Source: Ureaplasma sp. ES3154-GEN
GTDB taxonomy: Bacteria > Bacillota_I > Bacilli_A > Mycoplasmatales > Mycoplasmoidaceae
Assembly: GCF_025780075.1 (NCBI RefSeq)
Contig: NZ_JAOXHM010000004.1
Span: 62,001 to 126,000, forward strand
Direction: 5' to 3'
DNA: 64,000 bases
Shown: positions 1-12,700 of the stretch, piece by piece
How positions within the stretch are numbered: the first letter of the stretch is position 1
Layout: each line of letters begins with the position of its first letter
Notes under the pieces: model-generated
Seen by the model: the letters and a program-made list of their open reading frames with translations, nothing else
Told to the model about the DNA's origin: nothing
The model's database searches: none
Position numbers and translations under genes: made by a program

Positions 1-2
1 TC

Positions 3-113
3 GCATGTAATTTTAATCCCGAGTTTTCTACACGTCCTTTCAAAGTAAATCCTTACTTTAGTGCTTTATTAAGAATATGTATTGAGGAACACAACAATGA
101 GTCAAACAATTAA
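3..113 (+). CDS. Possible 3' end of an upstream gene (partial)
   Basis: An open frame enters from the left edge and stops at 111-113. It encodes about 36 residues (ending IEEHNNESNN) and overlaps the hisS start by 17 bases. That is the same tight packing seen between the next genes, so it may be a genuine C-terminus, but the piece is too short to recognise. Confidence 0.3.
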   Translation, partial: ACNFNPEFSTRPFKVNPYFSALLRICIEEHNNESNN

Positions 114-1380
114 TCGAATTCGGGGAACAGTTGATTTATACGGCCAAGAACTAGATGCTTTTAGGAATCTGGAACAAAAGCTATTAAATCTTGCAAATAT
201 TTATGGCTATAATCAAATTAAAACACCAGTTTTTGAACATTACGAACTATTTAATCGTTCATCAGGTGAAACATCAGATCTCGTTTCTAAGGAAATGTAC
301 GTTTTTCAAGACAAAGGGGAACGTTGGATTGCATTGCGACCAGAAGGAACAGCTCCCGCTTTGCGTGCTGTTATTGAAAATAAGTTATTATTCCAAAATG
401 TTTTACCTTTAAAAATAGCATATTTTGAACCGTGTTTTCGTTACGAACGACCCCAAAGCGGTCGTCAACGTCAGTTTCACCAGTTTGGGGTAGAATTACT
501 AGGTTCTAATAGTATCTACACAGATTTTGAAATTATTAGTTTTGCAAATCAAATATTAAAAGATTTAAAAATCAATAAATACCGTTTGGAAATTAACTAT
601 ATTTCAACTCCGAAAAAACGTGCTACTTGAATTAATGCTCTGCAAAAATATTTTGCAAATTATCTAAATGAACTAGAACCAGTTAGTCGTGAGCGCTTAA
701 ATATTAATCCACTACGTATTCTTGATGATAAGATTGAATCAAAAAAAGATTTTGTGCAAAATGCACCTAAAATTGATAGTTTTTGGGACGAGGATGAAAA
801 AAAAGAATTTGCATTCTTATGTTCATTACTAGACGCAAAAAATATTAAATATGATATTAATCTTAATTTAGTTCGCGGTCTTGACTATTACACTGGTGTA
901 GTTTTTGAATTTATTAGCACATCTGATTTATTAGTTGGTCAATCAACTGTAATTGGTGGTGGTCGTTATATGAAATTATTAAGTGAATTAAATGGACCAG
1001 ATTATAATGGAATTGGATTTGGGTGTGGTGTCGAACGAATTTTAATTGCCTTAAAGGATGTTGAACAGCAGAATGAACCTACGTATTTATCAGATTATTT
1101 AATTGGATATACGGATTCTAGTTTCGCTGAATGTGCACATTTATTAGCCAGTAGTTTCCGAGCTAGTCATTTAAAAACGGATGTTTTGTATGAAGTTAGT
1201 AAATTCGATAAGATTTTTAAACGTGCAAAAAAAACCAAACCAAAACAAATCATTATCTTTGCTGAGAAAGAATGACAAAATAACCATAATGTGATTGTTG
1301 TTAACGAAGCAGATCAAACTCAACAAATTAAAAATTTTGAAGAATTGTTAAACCAAGGTGCAAACAATGAAAATAAATAA
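97..1380 (+). CDS. hisS: Histidyl-tRNA synthetase
   Basis: This is a class II aminoacyl-tRNA synthetase that charges tRNA-His in the cytoplasm. The 427-residue reading contains class II motif 2 around residues 112-131 (FRYERPQSGRQRQFHQFG). The histidine-specific signature LVRGLDYYTG lies near 258, GGGRY near 287 and the motif 3 region GFGCGVERI near 307. A C-terminal anticodon-binding domain follows. Two TGA codons (628 and 1273) are read as Trp. The ATG at 97 follows GAGG at 84-87; an upstream TTG at 82 is less likely. Length is normal for the family. The gene overlaps aspS by 14 bases, so the two are probably translated together. Confidence 0.96.
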
Positions 1381-3109
1381 TAACCAAATTAGCGATCATT
1401 ATCTAGATCAAGAAATTACCTTAAAAGGATGAGTTAAGAAAGTTCGTAAACTGGGGAATCTAGTTTTTGTAGATATTCGTGATAGATATGCATTAGTGCA
1501 AATTTTTGCGACCAATGAAGATGATGTTTTTAGCGCTTTAAATAAATTAAATCGCGAGGATGTTGTTTACGTCACGGGTGTATTGTTAAGAAGAAAACAA
1601 AAAAATCCAGACTTATTAACAGGTGATTATGAGCTACATGCTAAAAATGTTGAAATTTTAGCGCAATCTAAAACTCCTCCATTAATTATTGAAGATATCA
1701 CCGATGCAAACGAAGATGTTCGATATACCTATCGTTATCTTGATCTTCGCCGTCCAGTTAATTTAAAAACTTTTGCATTACGATCAAAAGTAACTCAAAT
1801 TGTGCGGGAATACTTACACCGTTTAGATTTTATTGAAACTGAAACTCCCGTTTTAGGTAAACCAACACCCGAAGGAGCACGTGATTTTCTTGTTCCTACA
1901 AGAAGTCATAAATTCTATGCATTGCCTCAATCACCACAAATTTACAAACAATTATTAATGTTAGCGGGATTTGAAAAATATTTCCAAATTACCAAATGTT
2001 TTAGGGATGAGGATTTACGTAGTGACCGACAACCGGAATTCACTCAAATTGATATTGAAATGAGTTTTGTGAATGAAAAGGACATTCAGAGTTTAATTGA
2101 ACAAATGTTAGTTGAAGTTTTTAAAAAAACTTTAAATATTCAATTAGAATCTCCTTTTCCGAGAATGAGATACAAAGATGCAATGCACTGATATGGTACT
2201 GATAAACCAGACTTACGTTATGGTTTAAATATTCAAGATACAAACGATCTTTTTTTACGTTCTGCATCTAATATTTTGCGTTCAACTCTAGAGAGCAATA
2301 AAGTAATTCGTTATATTTTTACCGAATATTTGTTAACAAAAAAACAAGTTCAGGAATTAGAGAAATTTGCTAAAGATAAAAAAGCAAAAGGTTTAATTTG
2401 GATGCGAGTTGAAAACAATACAGTTGTTGATGGTTCATTTGCTAAATTAGCAGATGACCACCACTTATATTTAGATCTAATTAAACAGCAAAACCAAACA
2501 TCAGGGACTTTGCTATTAGTTGCTGATGAATACAAAATTGCTACTAACGCTTTAGGGATTGTTCGTACACAATTAGCAAGTTTAATTAATTTAAAAGTGC
2601 CTAATACTTATGCTTTCACTTGAATTATTGACTGACCATTATATGAATTTGATGACGAAACTAATCGTTTTGTTGCAGCTCACCACCCTTTTACAGCACC
2701 GGCAACTGTATGTGAACAAGATTTTGATATAAACCAGGCAAATGCTTTTGGGCGCAGTTATGACATTGTATTAAATGGATATGAGCTTGGTGGTGGTTCA
2801 GTGCGGATCACTAACTCAGATATTCAAAAACGAATGTTTCAATCAATCCAAATGGATGCAGATGAAGTAGAAAATAAGTTTGGTTTTTTATTAGAGGCAT
2901 TTAGCTATGGAGTTCCGCCGCATGCTGGGATTGCGCTCGGCTTAGATCGCTTAATGATGATTTTAATTAACAGTGAAATGATTCGTGATGTAGTTGTATT
3001 CCCCAAAAATAACCAAGGTGTTGATATGATGCTTAATGCGCCAAGTGTGGTTGTTGATGATGAATTGGCAGATTTAGGAATTAAAAATGACAAACGAGAA
3101 CAAGATTAA
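1367..3109 (+). CDS. aspS: Aspartyl-tRNA synthetase
   Basis: A 580-residue class II synthetase of the bacterial type. It has an N-terminal OB-fold anticodon-binding domain (about 1-110) and a catalytic core with QSPQIYKQLLM near 188. Motif 2, FRDEDLRSDRQPEFTQ, is near 209-224, followed by the bacterial GAD insertion. Motif 3, GIALGLDRLMM, is near 521-531. Several TGA codons are Trp. The start overlaps the hisS end by 14 bases, and its last 23 bases overlap the next gene, so hisS, aspS and the following hypothetical gene form one operon. It attaches aspartate to tRNA-Asp in the cytoplasm. Whether it also charges tRNA-Asn cannot be told from this window. Confidence 0.96.
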
Positions 3110-3869
3110 CAACGATTTTTTAGCATCAAAAATTAAGCAATTTGATGAGCATATTACCGAAATTAATAACGCTTATGAGTTTCTTGTTACAGGTTTAAAA
3201 AATTTTAAAGATTTTAACAAGAGCCTTGTTTCTTCGAGAACAAAAAGCATTAACGATGATGCAATTTTAAAGCTAGCTGATTTATATTTTGTACAAGAAG
3301 GTTTAAAAGATTTTTGCTCAGATGCTATTGCTAGTGATGCAAATCAAACGTGATTAAAAGATTCAGCCCGATTTTTTTTAATTAATCATTTTGGCGACGT
3401 TGAAAAACCTGAAAATTTTTTTAATTTATTAGAAAAAGAACACACATTTAATAACCATTTGGAAACTGCAAGCTTGTTCCTTATTTATAATCTTGAAAAG
3501 GAATATGAGTGATACAATAGTCTAGGATATGAAGATTATGAAGGAATAGAATTAGATTTTTTATTTATTCGTCAGTTACGCCCCAAAATTAGTGTTTTCT
3601 TTATGGAAACAAAAACTATTATTCAAAACATCTCTTTATTAAAAATTGGTCGCCTATTATCACTTCTTGATGAGCCAACATACAATGATTATTTAAAGAA
3701 AAATATTGTATATTTGCAACAACATTTTAATAGTAATTATGAGTTTTTCAAAAATTATGTAATGGCCATTTGTTTTGATGGATTAAATATTAATAATCCA
3801 CAAAAAATTAGCACAATTACTCATAATTTATTGCAATTACTAAATAGAATTTATGATTCTAAAAAATAA
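3087..3869 (+). CDS. Hypothetical protein in the hisS-aspS operon
   Basis: A 260-residue soluble protein with TGA read as Trp at two or more sites. The ATG at 3087 lies inside the end of aspS, and AGGAAT about 9 bases upstream serves as ribosome binding site. The composition is Leu/Asn/Phe-rich and predicted mostly helical. I see no signal peptide, membrane segment or recognisable motif. The overlap of 23 bases with aspS indicates translational coupling. Its TAA ends at 3869, directly next to the stop codon of recU on the other strand (3870), so there is no spacer between the convergent genes. I do not recognise the family. Confidence 0.8.
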
Positions 3870-4382
3870 TTAAAACTCAATATCTTGTTGTAATTTTTTT
3901 AAAAGTTCCTCTCAATCAAATATTCCGGGAAAAATTAATTCGATTTTAATCGCATAAGAATCAAACCATTCGCGTTTGATTCTTTTTTTGCGTGTCCTAA
4001 GATATAAATGATATAGTTTTTGAATTCCAACAGCATAATAACTATTTGTATTAATAAAAGCGATAATAACAAAAGCATAACCGTAATTATGGTGAACCGT
4101 TAACAGGTGATTAAGTTGGTGATCTTTAATTTGATTTAACGAAAAAACATTATCTTTTGTTTCCTTTGCTTCGAAATCGTAATATTTATGGGCATAAAAA
4201 CCATAATAATCTGCCTGTGACTTGGTCTTTAGTTTTCCGTAGACATAATTGTTAGTGTCAATTCTAAAAATATTGATATCTAAATTACGCTTAATAAAAA
4301 AACTTCCCACTCGTTCATTAAATAGTTTTAAGCTTTTATTAATAATACTTTCTAACAACATTCCTTTATTTTTGACTCACAT
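3870..4382 (-). CDS. recU: RecU-type Holliday junction resolvase
   Basis: A 170-residue protein matching RecU, the resolvase that cleaves four-way DNA junctions during recombination and chromosome segregation in Firmicutes and mollicutes. The PD-(D/E)xK nuclease core is visible: D58 in QADYYGF and D69, E71, K73 in DFEAKET. It is followed by the HHNYGYAFVIIAF strand and the YYAVGIQKLY segment. A TGA (3912) is read as Trp near the C-terminus. I chose the ATG at 4382 because AGGTGAG sits 6 bases upstream; the internal ATG at 4361 has no useful spacing. It is transcribed away from the lipoprotein gene that follows. Confidence 0.9.
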
Positions 4383-4502
4383 AACACTCACCTATTTGAC
4401 TAACCGATAAGAAATATTTTTTTACTAAACCAAGATGAATTTTTCCTTTTTATATCTATATTTTTTCCGTGTTTTACTCATTTATTTATTTGCTTATAAG
4501 AG

Positions 4503-4508
4503 TATAAT
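4503..4508 (+). promoter_or_regulatory. -10 box of the protease lipoprotein operon
   Basis: TATAAT lies 36 bases before the ATG at 4545. No good -35 hexamer is seen at 17-bp spacing, which is common in mycoplasmas. The same 162-bp gap holds the recU start signals on the other strand. Confidence 0.5.
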
Positions 4509-4544
4509 TAAATATATTTCAGTTTATACATAAAGGTGATAAAG

Positions 4545-7500
4545 ATGAAAAGAAAAAATCTTAAATTACTTACTATTACAAGTTCAGTTTTTGCACTAGT
4601 GGGGTTAAGTACTGTTTTAAGTGCGTGTGTTAAGAAAAACACTCCTGTGCATTTACCATTTGCACCTGTTACGCCTATTAAAAAAACGCTTAAGGCCTCC
4701 GACTTAACTTATAGAGAACTATCAAAAAATAATATAGAAGTTAATTTTAGTTTCAAAACAAACTTGCTAACTGAATATGGGGATGCTAGCCAGTGAACTG
4801 TTACATTTGCAAATATAAAAGACCAAAGTCTTGTTCAAGGTTTAAGACCAGTAGTAAATGCTAATGGGCTGCAATTTAATTTAGGAAATATAACTTCATC
4901 TGGTGTTTATGAATTAAAGAAATTAAGTTATCAAAATCAAGAGGTTGATTTATCGGAATTAAAACATTATAAATTACGATTTAATATCCAAGAACAAAAA
5001 TCAACAGAAGAAAAACCAAATACACAACTTGATTCAAAGCCCGATGATACCAATAAAATAACTCCTGCTGAACCCCTTTCCCCAGGAAATCCAAAACCAC
5101 CAGTTGTAATGCCAAAAGATGATTTTAGTATTCAAAAACTAGAATTCACTAATGTCGATGAAACAAGTGCCACATTGTTAATTACATTTGATAAACATAC
5201 GCTTAAAGATACTTCAAAAAAAGATTTTAGCTTTAGTTTTGATAATGACTTATCAGTTAATACAAATAGCTATGATTCAACACAAAATACATTGAAAATT
5301 GATTTACCAAATTTAAACAGACAAACAAAATATACTTTGCAAAGTGTTTCATTAAATAATGAGTTAATTGATTTAACGGACATCACTAACCAATTGAGCT
5401 TTACAACTTTAAATAATAATTCCCAACCTACACCACCAGAACCTAGTAATCCGGAAAAGACTCCCGATGTTCCGCCTACAATTGATGAAGATAATGAATC
5501 TAATCAACATGAATCTACTCCTGAACCAAACGCAAATATTCAAGCAAAAGTTAATACAATTATATTTGATAATTTATCCACAAATACTGTTGATATAGTT
5601 TTAAATCTAGAAAACTTTAACGAAGAAGATGTTAAGAATTTTACTTTAACACTAAATGACGATAGAACTGTAACTAATACATCTTATGACCCAAATAATA
5701 AAACAGTGACATTTAGATTCGATAATCTAGCACCAGATACTAGTTACACCTTAATGCTTTTTCAGCACAACAACGAATCAATTGATTTTGTTGATGGGTT
5801 AGTAAAAACTTTCACAACACTAACTCCTGTTGAAGATAAATTTATTATTACAGGATTAGAAACTATTACTAAAACTGCAAATAGTGCACATTTAAAATTA
5901 AAATTTGGATCACACACTTTGGCAAACCAAGAACAAAAAGATTTTGTAGTTAACTTTAATAATATTGGTTCATCATCTGTTACGGTTTTAGAATATGAAG
6001 TGAACACTGACTACTTGTATATTGATTTAAATAACTTGTCCGCAAATACAACATATAGCTTGGATTCAGTTAGTTTAAATAATAAAAATTTATTATTACC
6101 AAGTTCGCCGTTAACCTTTACAACATTAGAAAATAATCCAGCAGTAAACACAAATATTGGAAATCGTCAAAGCGCTTTTGGCAGTATGGATTTAGTGCCA
6201 GAAAACACAAATACACGGGGCACATATACAGATGATTTAATTAATATTAGTAATTTTAGTAATGATGAAACACTAAAAAGAACGTATAATGCAAATAGTT
6301 ATTTTGCATATTTAAATAGCCACCAAAATGATTCGATTACAAATGAAGAATTAATTTTAAATGTTGATCAAAATAATGAGAGTGCTCGGGTTATTAAAAC
6401 GGAAATGACATCCGAAAATTTTAGTATCGAAATTATTATTAATGCTAATTTAACTAATAATCCAAACTTTGTTTTAGAATTGAACAAATCTATTAACACT
6501 GACAATATTTTTGAAAAAATAAATGTCAATTTAACACCAGTTAGTGCTAATAAATATAAAGCCACACTTAGAGGTCTTCAAGAAGGTAGCAAAATTACAA
6601 TTGGTGCTTTGAAGAAGAATAATCTGGAAATCACTGACTTTGTGAAACCGAAAGGAATTTTTGAAGCAGAACACACCCATGATACCTATTCTGATGCCTT
6701 TGAGTACCTTAATGAAAATGATTGAGAGTTGTGACCCGCATCAAATAGTCAATGAACGTTTAAGGTTTTATTGCGCAAAAAACAATCTAATTTGTATTAT
6801 CCAAATGCATTTTATTTAAAGGTTTTAAAACCGGATGGGACAATTGGTTATATTCATTTGCCAGAAAGTGATTATAACGGGTATCCACAATCATATGATG
6901 GGAAAATCGAAGCAACATTCAATAAAGCTGAAGTTCAACAGATTTTAGGTCTTGTTTTGCGTTTGGGCGAAAATAACTCACCAAGAAACCTAAAAACTTA
7001 TTTGTTAAACGGAGTCCCAACAATTAAAATTCCGAATGAATCAGCAGTTGATGTGACAGCAACATTACAAATTTCTGGTGTTAATGTTAACAACGAGATA
7101 GTTACTGTTAATTATGTAAACGATTTAAAACCACAAACAACAGTTGTTCAATTATTAATTAAGTCAACTAATGCCTTTGAACCATATGCAAAAATGGTGA
7201 ATGCAACGGTTAATTCAAACAGTCACACGTTGACATTTAATAAATCTGTTTTAGCAAAAAATATTAAAAACTTTATTATTACTAAATCCCTTGCAGATGA
7301 TAATTTAAATGAATATGGTTTTTTGGATAAATATCAATTTACGATTCCATCACTTACTAACTATAATCTTAGTGCCCTAAATTTCTACAAAGATGATATT
7401 GACAAAGTAATTTATGCAAGTGCGAAATTTGATATTAGTGAAAATAATTATGATTATTTTAAAAACAAATGATTTAAATTCCGTTTCCGCCCCGCATTTG

Positions 7501-9761
7501 ATGCAAATCAATTAGAGTTATATAGTTATAATTTTTTAAAAAATTGAGATGTTTATGTTCCGTTTGAAAAATTATGAAAATTCCAAATTAACGGATTTAT
7601 CGAAACTTTAAAATATCAACTAATAAATGTGAGTGTCGTTGAACCAGAAACATTACGTGAATATGATGATAATTTCTCAATTAATAGTGATGTAAACAAG
7701 GAATTTGCCTATCATTTTGATTACGATCATTGAGGAAGCGAAATTTTAGAAACTAATAAACAAAATCAACCAATGCTAATAACGAATAACACAGATAGTA
7801 CTTTTGTAACTAATCGTTTAGATCTGACACGAACTGATTTATTAGCAATTGATTTCAACAAGAATATACAGGTCAATAAAATTCCATATTCATTACAAAA
7901 CTATTTTGCGGTTTTGGAATATGAACGTTATCTTTATTACCGTGGCATTGCTGATGATGGTTTTGGCAAATATAATCATAAACATTTTGAGTTATACAAA
8001 GATAATCAAAAAATGGATTATAATTATATCACTGGGCGCGAAATTATTACAAACACAATTTTTAAATTCAATGAAGATCATACACAAGCAAGTATTGAAA
8101 AAGATTTAAATGAATTTAAAAATACAGATAGCGTTGCTGACGACAGTTTTATTACATTCCGATTAGAACTGGAAAATACTCGCCAAATTTTAAGTACATT
8201 AACACCAACAAACTCAATCCCCAACAAGTCAATTTCATTTATTTATGTATCTGTTAGTTGAAAACAACTAAAGGAACAAAAAACAGTTGAAAATGCAACG
8301 TTTAGCTATATTCCACGTGTAGAATCGTTAAAACTAAATGCATATTTAGAAAAACAAATTAATGAGCGTTTCCAATTCAAATTTCAATTGTTGGATAATA
8401 AAAAAATGAAGTTCACAATTATTCCACGTCGTTCCAATATTCACCTAGTAGATTTCTTAGGAGATCAATATTTTGCGAACCAAACAACAGTTTACTTGGG
8501 GAATTTGACAGTAATGTGAAATTATGCTAAACCTGCCAATACTAATCCGGAATTATATTATGATGCAACGCCTTTAGGTGGTGAAAATAATCACTTATCT
8601 ATTAATACCCGTGCGGACCGTCATGGTTTAAGTCAACCAAAATATTTTAATTTCTTTGATGAATATAATGCAATCAATAAAGAAAATAAAAATGTTGCAA
8701 AGCGCTTATATAAAGAAGATACAGCTAAGGGAAATAAAGAGGTAAGAAGACGTGCGTTCTCATTTGGCTCATATGGTACAGGTTCTTGGAATATTCTAGG
8801 TAAAGTTAATCCGGACAACCCTAATGATTATCATTATTATGTGAATACAAATAATCATGTTTGAGAAAGTGTTCGTCGTGTAACAAGTCGTTCTAAAGAT
8901 GGATTACCAGTAATCCGTTATTCTGACCCAAAATGAAAAGTTCCTGATTTATTAACCAAACCAACGGATCCAACTCAACCCGACACAAGGGGTAATTTAT
9001 ATGATTCAGAATGAATGATTAATAGTCCGGATGTGTATATTGAATTGGTTGCTAATTTTGAAAATACCAATGAATATAGTTACTTAAACGAAGCACGTGA
9101 CACATATGGGGAAAAAGTTACTGATTCTAAAAAACGTGGTACGGATCTGGTTGTGGGGATCGTTGATTTTAGTTGATTCTTTGAAAATTTTAATTTGGAA
9201 ACACTTGAAAATGCTCAATACAACGGCCGCACATTAAGTGTAGATGAAAAACGCATTATTAGATTCTTTTTAGAACTAAAGGATTTACCAATGGTGGAAA
9301 TTTCGTTGCAAGGACGGAGATTACAGGATCATTTGAATGCTAATTGGTTTATGGGTGGATACCCTATTTCATCAAGCCAACACCAAGATTCAACAAGTAA
9401 TAAACGTTATCGAGAATATATTTTTGGAAATTATGGTTCTGTTGGCAATATTTCATATATTGGTGCAAAATCAAGTACTTTAGCTGTTAATATCAATCAA
9501 GTTGCAGTTGATCTTGCAGCTGGTGGTTCAGGAAGTGGTGTGTATGATAGTGACGGTAAAATGGTAGGATTAATTAGTGAACGCTCGAACGAATATTCTG
9601 GACTATTAGTTTATGATAGCCATAAATATTCATATATGGGAACGGGCGATAACCCTCGAAACTGAACATCATTTTATGAACGTATGCGTTTATTGTCTTA
9701 TTTATACCCCGAACGATATTCACCAAGTAATTTTGTAAAAAAACCATTAAATTTAAAATAA
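4545..9761 (+). CDS. Giant lipoprotein with C-terminal DUF31 (MIP-like) serine protease
   Basis: A 1738-residue surface lipoprotein read through many TGA (Trp) codons. Residues 1-31 form a lipoprotein signal ending LSAC, so C31 would be lipidated. Four fibronectin-III-like modules of about 95 residues, most ending FTTL, lie near 49-144, 193-290, 336-427 and 432-529, joined by Pro-rich linkers. A long middle region leads to a C-terminal trypsin-like domain (about 1400-1738) of the DUF31 type. The candidate triad is H1438 (TNNHV), D1534 (GTDLVVG) and S1662 (GGSGSG). DUF31 includes MIP, the mycoplasma immunoglobulin protease. AAGGTG precedes the ATG. The paralogue at 9772 starts 10 bases downstream, so they share an operon. 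Substrate is inferred, not shown. Confidence 0.88.
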
Positions 9762-9771
9762 GGATATTATT

Positions 9772-12700
9772 ATGAAATTAAAAAAACATTTTTGAAAAGT
9801 TACTTTAGCATCAATTAGTATTATTGGTTTTTTAACCGCAATTAGTGCTGCGTGTGTTTATAAAAAACAACCTAATGAACCGATTGAGATTCCTGAAATT
9901 AATAATCCTAATCAGCCCTCTCAAAAAATAGAAGATAAAGTAGGGCCAAAAAAACAAGATAATTCTAAGGTACAACCCGAACAAATAAAACCTAAATTAG
10001 AGGAAAAGCAACAACCAAAATCTCAACCCCAAACACCAAATGATAACAATGTCACTTCCCCAGAGAATAATTCTGTTGCCAAACCAGAAGAAACAACACC
10101 AGATAAACCCCAAACACCAAATAATGATAAGGAAAAAGATGTTACTTCCCCAGAGAATAATTCTGTTGCCAAACCAGAAGAAGTAACACCAAATAAACCT
10201 CAATCCCAACCAGAAAATGTTGAAATGATTATGGTGAATAATCTTAACCAATTAATTAGTGCTAATAATCAGGTTACTATTAGCTTTGACTTATCTGCTC
10301 CACTAAAAAACCCATCTACATTTATCTTAAGTGTTGGTAATGAAAAGTATAGTGTAGACAAGGGTGTTGGAAGTACGAATGTAGAGTTTATTCTAACTGG
10401 CTTGTTTTTTGATCAAACGTACACAATTACAGGCTTAAAAACAAGTACTCAGATAATTGATATTAGTCAACTACCAAATAAGGAATTTAGTATTCCAACA
10501 CCAGAATTAGCATTAGTTAGATTGCTAACAGATAACATTCAGCCGCGCAGTGCAACTGTTAACGTTGCTTTTAATCAAATTTTACCTGCCGGAAATCTGC
10601 TTTTAACTTATCAAAAAGAAAATACCGACAAACTATTATCTAAAAATTATCAGTTTTCTAATTCATTAACCCAATATGAATTTTTACTAAACGAATTACA
10701 ACCAAGTAACAATTATGAAATCAAGAGTCTTTCATTTACTAATGAAACGACAAAAGAAACTAAGAATTTTGATTTAAAACCTTTTACAACACATTTCACA
10801 ACAGCAAAAGAACAATTAAGTTTCACATTTAATTCTAAGCAACTAGAATACGACGAAACTCAAGAAAAGTATACTTTATGATTTGCCACAAATCCCAATA
10901 ATGTTTCATTGTATACACGTATTTCTTTAGTTGATGTTAATCAACCAAATAATGTGGTTCAATCAGAGATTAATTTATTAACGAATAAATTTGTTTCATT
11001 TAGGGGATTGGAAAATAATAAACAATATAAAATTCAGCAAATTGATTTGTTTGCTGACGCCCAAGGTATTAATTATGCAGGTGCATCAACTGTTTTTGAT
11101 AACGAAAGTGTTTTCAATACAACCCAATCAATTCCAAACGACCAGGCGACATTAAATCCAACATACAGCGCTTTTAATGACAATTACAATCCTGTTGAAC
11201 CGGTATTGCAAAATACGACAATTAATAAAATTGCAAATGAGTTAACAAAGGCAGCTATTCAAACACAACATACTAATCAAAATAATTATTTTGAAGAGGT
11301 TGACCAAGTAATTGTGAAACCTAAAGTTTCCACATATGCTCAACTAATTAAAAACCAAGATAATGAAAAAATATATTTTATTGCAAATGCAATGCATAAA
11401 AATTTTACTCTGCAAATTAATGACCAAATAATTGCACCCAGTTCTAAAAACTATAATCAATATGTTTTTAATATTTTAGATTCTAGTGCTTTAACAGAAC
11501 AACGCGTTACATTACTTGATGAGAATAACATTTCTGTTCCCATATACCAAAAGGCGACAAACCCAATTAGTATTACTAAAAATAGTGTAACTGACAACGT
11601 TTTGACTGTTACATTTAATCAAAATATTAATGAAAATCAAGAACTAAAAATTATGGTTAAAGGTCTTGATGTTACAAATCCTTTTTATACAATACTAACC
11701 GCTCAATCAAAAATGAATAATCAAGCAACATTTAATATTGATAATTTACCAAAAGATCAATTAGATTTTGTTATCACTAATGTTTTTCTTGATCAAGATG
11801 TATCTGTAATTCCTGATTATAACAACCAAAACCACCGATTTAAATCGCATGTTTTAACAGAATTAAGTTTAGAACACTTTGATTTTTTTAGTCACCAAAT
11901 TGATAAAACTGTTTATGGTTCTGCGTTTTTTAATTTCCAACAACAGGATTTAAAATACTATAAAAATATGGTTTTTGATTTTGTATTCAAACACCATGCA
12001 GATAATTTAAACACCCAATATGTATTTAATTTTAATCCAATTAAGAAAGTTAGTGTTCCTTTTGATGAATTATGAAAATTCAATCTTAATACATTTGCAG
12101 AATTTAATAAGTATGAACTACAAGCTATTCGGGTTGTAACTAAGAATAGTGCTGTATTAATTAATACAGTAAATTTAGGGAGTTTTTTAAACAAACAATT
12201 TAGTTATCATTTTAATTATGAAACTCACAACCAAAATGATTTTAGTTTAAACGGATTAAATAACAATGATTTGACAAGCGATGATGTTTATGATCGTTTT
12301 AAATTACGGGATGAATGAAAAACACGGAACCAGTATACATCTAATAAGACGCTTAAATTTGCGACAAACAATATGTGAGCCATTGCTCAGCATTTATTAG
12401 ATAAGCGTAAGCTATTTACTGAATATAAGGACAATGACAGAAATTCATATTTTTACAAAATTGAAAAACCTGATCAGTCAGTTGCTCCATTGATGTTGTA
12501 TGCCCCGCGGGAATTAATAAAAAATAAAGTTTTTGCTATTAACAACGATAGCCATGAAGCAATTATCACTAAAGGTTTAAAACGTTTTGAAAATTTAAAT
12601 GAATTAGATCCTGCACAAACAATTTTATTTTTTAAATTTGAACTTGAACTACACGATCGGATTAATTGGGATTTCTTTGATGCTCGCAAGAAAAATACAG

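Noticed and set aside
82-3869. Many standard-code ORFs that stop at TGA look like broken genes
   Set aside because: Reading TGA as Trp gives single full-length proteins of the expected size (hisS, aspS and others), so these are not frameshifts or pseudogenes.
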